This document shows positions 63,300 to 64,000 of a stretch of 64,000 nt of DNA, piece after piece. Source of the stretch: Burkholderia sp. BCC0322 (GTDB taxonomy: Bacteria > Pseudomonadota > Gammaproteobacteria > Burkholderiales > Burkholderiaceae); assembly GCF_902833045.1 (NCBI RefSeq), contig NZ_CADFDU010000013.1, positions 1 to 64,000 of the forward strand, given 5' to 3'. The position numbers and the translations under genes were made by a program. Below the pieces are notes generated by a model. The model saw only the letters and a program-made list of their open reading frames with translations. It made no database searches and was not told the DNA's origin. The first letter of the stretch is position 1. Every line of letters begins with the position of its first letter.

Positions 63300-63755
63300 G
63301 CGCCGCCGTGCCGCACGCGGCACGGTGCGCACCCGCGGGGCCGGATACCGGCCCCGCCCCCCTCCCCTCCCCGCCCTGCCTTCACGCGTCACGCCGCCAC
63401 GTTGCCATTCCTGCAACGATCCGTGCGTCAATTCCCGTTCCCATTGGCTGTTTTTCGAATGCCGGCATATTCGCTTCAGATCAGCGCATTAATCGATTGA
63501 AAACGTAATGCGATTGAATTGAATATGAATAGCACAAAATAATTGCGTGACCGGCATTGAACTCTTGCATCCGCCAAACTAGCATTCAGTCGGTCGACCG
63601 CGCGAACCCGCCCAGCCCATACCAGCCCGGGATTGCGACGCAGCATGAGCGCCGCGCGATGCAATCGGCTTCATCGAAACGCATTTCCATTAAACAGAAA
63701 TTCATCGCGTATTCATAAACCAATTTTCAGCATCTTTTTAATTAATTACAATTAA

Positions 63756-63772
63756 AACCGGATAATCCGGTT
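63756..63772. promoter_or_regulatory. Palindrome AACCGGATAATCCGGTT upstream of the last gene
   Basis: Perfect 7-bp arms around TAA, about 78 nt before the ATG at 63851 and next to an AT-only stretch (TTTTTAATTAATTACAATTAA). It has the size of a dimeric regulator site. Confidence 0.55.
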
Positions 63773-63785
63773 GCCGGTATTGCAT

Positions 63786-63803
63786 TGCCTCCGTCCGGAG
63801 GCA
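63786..63803. promoter_or_regulatory. Palindrome TGCCTCCGTCCGGAGGCA upstream of the last gene
   Basis: Perfect 8-bp arms with 2 bp between them, ending 47 nt before the ATG at 63851. The spacing is too tight for an RNA hairpin, so a DNA-binding site is more likely. Confidence 0.5.
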
Positions 63804-63850
63804 TGTCGCTGCACCTGTCAGAAGTTCAACAAGAACCAGAGAGGTCTGTC

Positions 63851-64000
63851 ATGAGCAATACATTGGTCAACGTCACGGCAAAGGTCGAAATCAACGCGGC
63901 CAACCAGACGATCGCGGGGCTCAGGGATTATCAAAGCAAGAACTGGGCGATCGGGCTGAACGGGGATACGCTGGCGCCGGACGGTTTCCTGACGTTCTTC
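63851..64000 (+). CDS. Unidentified protein, 5' part only
   Basis: The first 50 codons are in the window; the frame is open to the edge. AGAGGT lies about 5 nt before the ATG. There is no signal peptide. The visible part (KVEINAANQTIAGLRDYQSKNWAIGLNGDTLAPDGFLTFF) is Asn/Thr-rich, looks like beta structure, and I do not recognise a family. The upstream region differs in base composition from the rest of the window and carries several palindromes, suggesting tight control or transfer. Confidence 0.75.
   Translation, partial: MSNTLVNVTAKVEINAANQTIAGLRDYQSKNWAIGLNGDTLAPDGFLTFF

Larger units (their letters stand above)
63300..63850. other. 551-bp gap: GC hairpins after the permease, then AT-rich regulatory region
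   Basis: No gene is seen. Just after the permease are hairpins with arms 63306-63312/63319-63325 and 63335-63344/63348-63357 (perfect 10-bp, 3-nt loop), without a T-run. From about 63470 on the sequence becomes AT-rich. It contains an inverted repeat CGCATTA (63485-63491)/TAATGCG (63506-63512) and two palindromes close to the next gene. Confidence 0.6.

Noticed and set aside
63810-63830. CCTGTCAGAAGTTCAACA as a possible lux/cep box before the last gene
   Set aside because: Only partial agreement with the CepR consensus I recall and it is not a good palindrome; too weak to call without a search.

Overview
The window is high-GC DNA with the gene families, strong codon bias and synteny typical of a Burkholderia chromosome, most likely chromosome 1 of a Burkholderia cepacia complex species. 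Pointers are the Gram-negative porin, the DUF3138-type barrel, the flgL-K/ycgR/flgJ-B//flgA-M-N cluster, dppABCDF, and the pxpBCA operon. The species call is inference from recall, not from a search. No rRNA, tRNA, insertion sequence, phage gene or CRISPR array was seen.

Layout. 1-5.0 kb: end of a polyamine-type ABC permease, an outer-membrane barrel protein closed by a strong terminator, and two paralogous FAD amine oxidases (PuuB-like), together a polyamine uptake and catabolism block. 5.1-7.0 kb: a three-lipoprotein operon (CsgG-like, DUF4810, GNA1162/DUF799). 7.6-15.5 kb: glutathione reductase, a small acidic protein, a general porin, a DUF1275 membrane protein, a split chromate transporter with a divergent LysR regulator, and an NCS2 nucleobase permease.

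15.8-30.2 kb: the flagellar axial cluster. flgBCDEFGHIJ and flgKL read leftward with the PilZ brake gene ycgR between them; flgA, flgM and flgN read rightward. Three well-spaced sigma-28 (FliA) promoter sequences can be read by eye, in front of flgM, flgK and ycgR, so the late genes appear to be separated from the early hook-basal-body operon.

30.4-43.7 kb: a secreted GDSL phospholipase resembling Vibrio thermolabile haemolysin, a large M24 aminopeptidase P, an XRE-cupin regulator with a histone-like tail, a leftward run of slt, NDUFA9-like gene, GST and cca, 5-formyl-THF cyclo-ligase, a MarR-type regulator, and the divergent pxpBCA 5-oxoprolinase operon. 43.7-44.25 kb is an AT-rich gap between the 3' ends of convergent genes, with a 25-bp palindrome and a promoter-like sequence; it is the best place in the window for an unannotated RNA.

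44.2-51.1 kb: dppABCDF dipeptide importer plus a TraB/GumN gene overlapping dppF. 51.4-63.3 kb: MHS-family transporter, HiPIP, an L-2-hydroxyglutarate-oxidase-like enzyme, a Lon-like AAA ATPase, nitroreductase, a small secreted protein, an EEP-family nuclease/phosphatase, a LysE exporter, ferredoxin-NADP reductase, a cytoplasmic two-component pair, and an amino-acid permease. The window ends in an AT-rich upstream region with several palindromes, leading into the first 50 codons of a gene I cannot identify.
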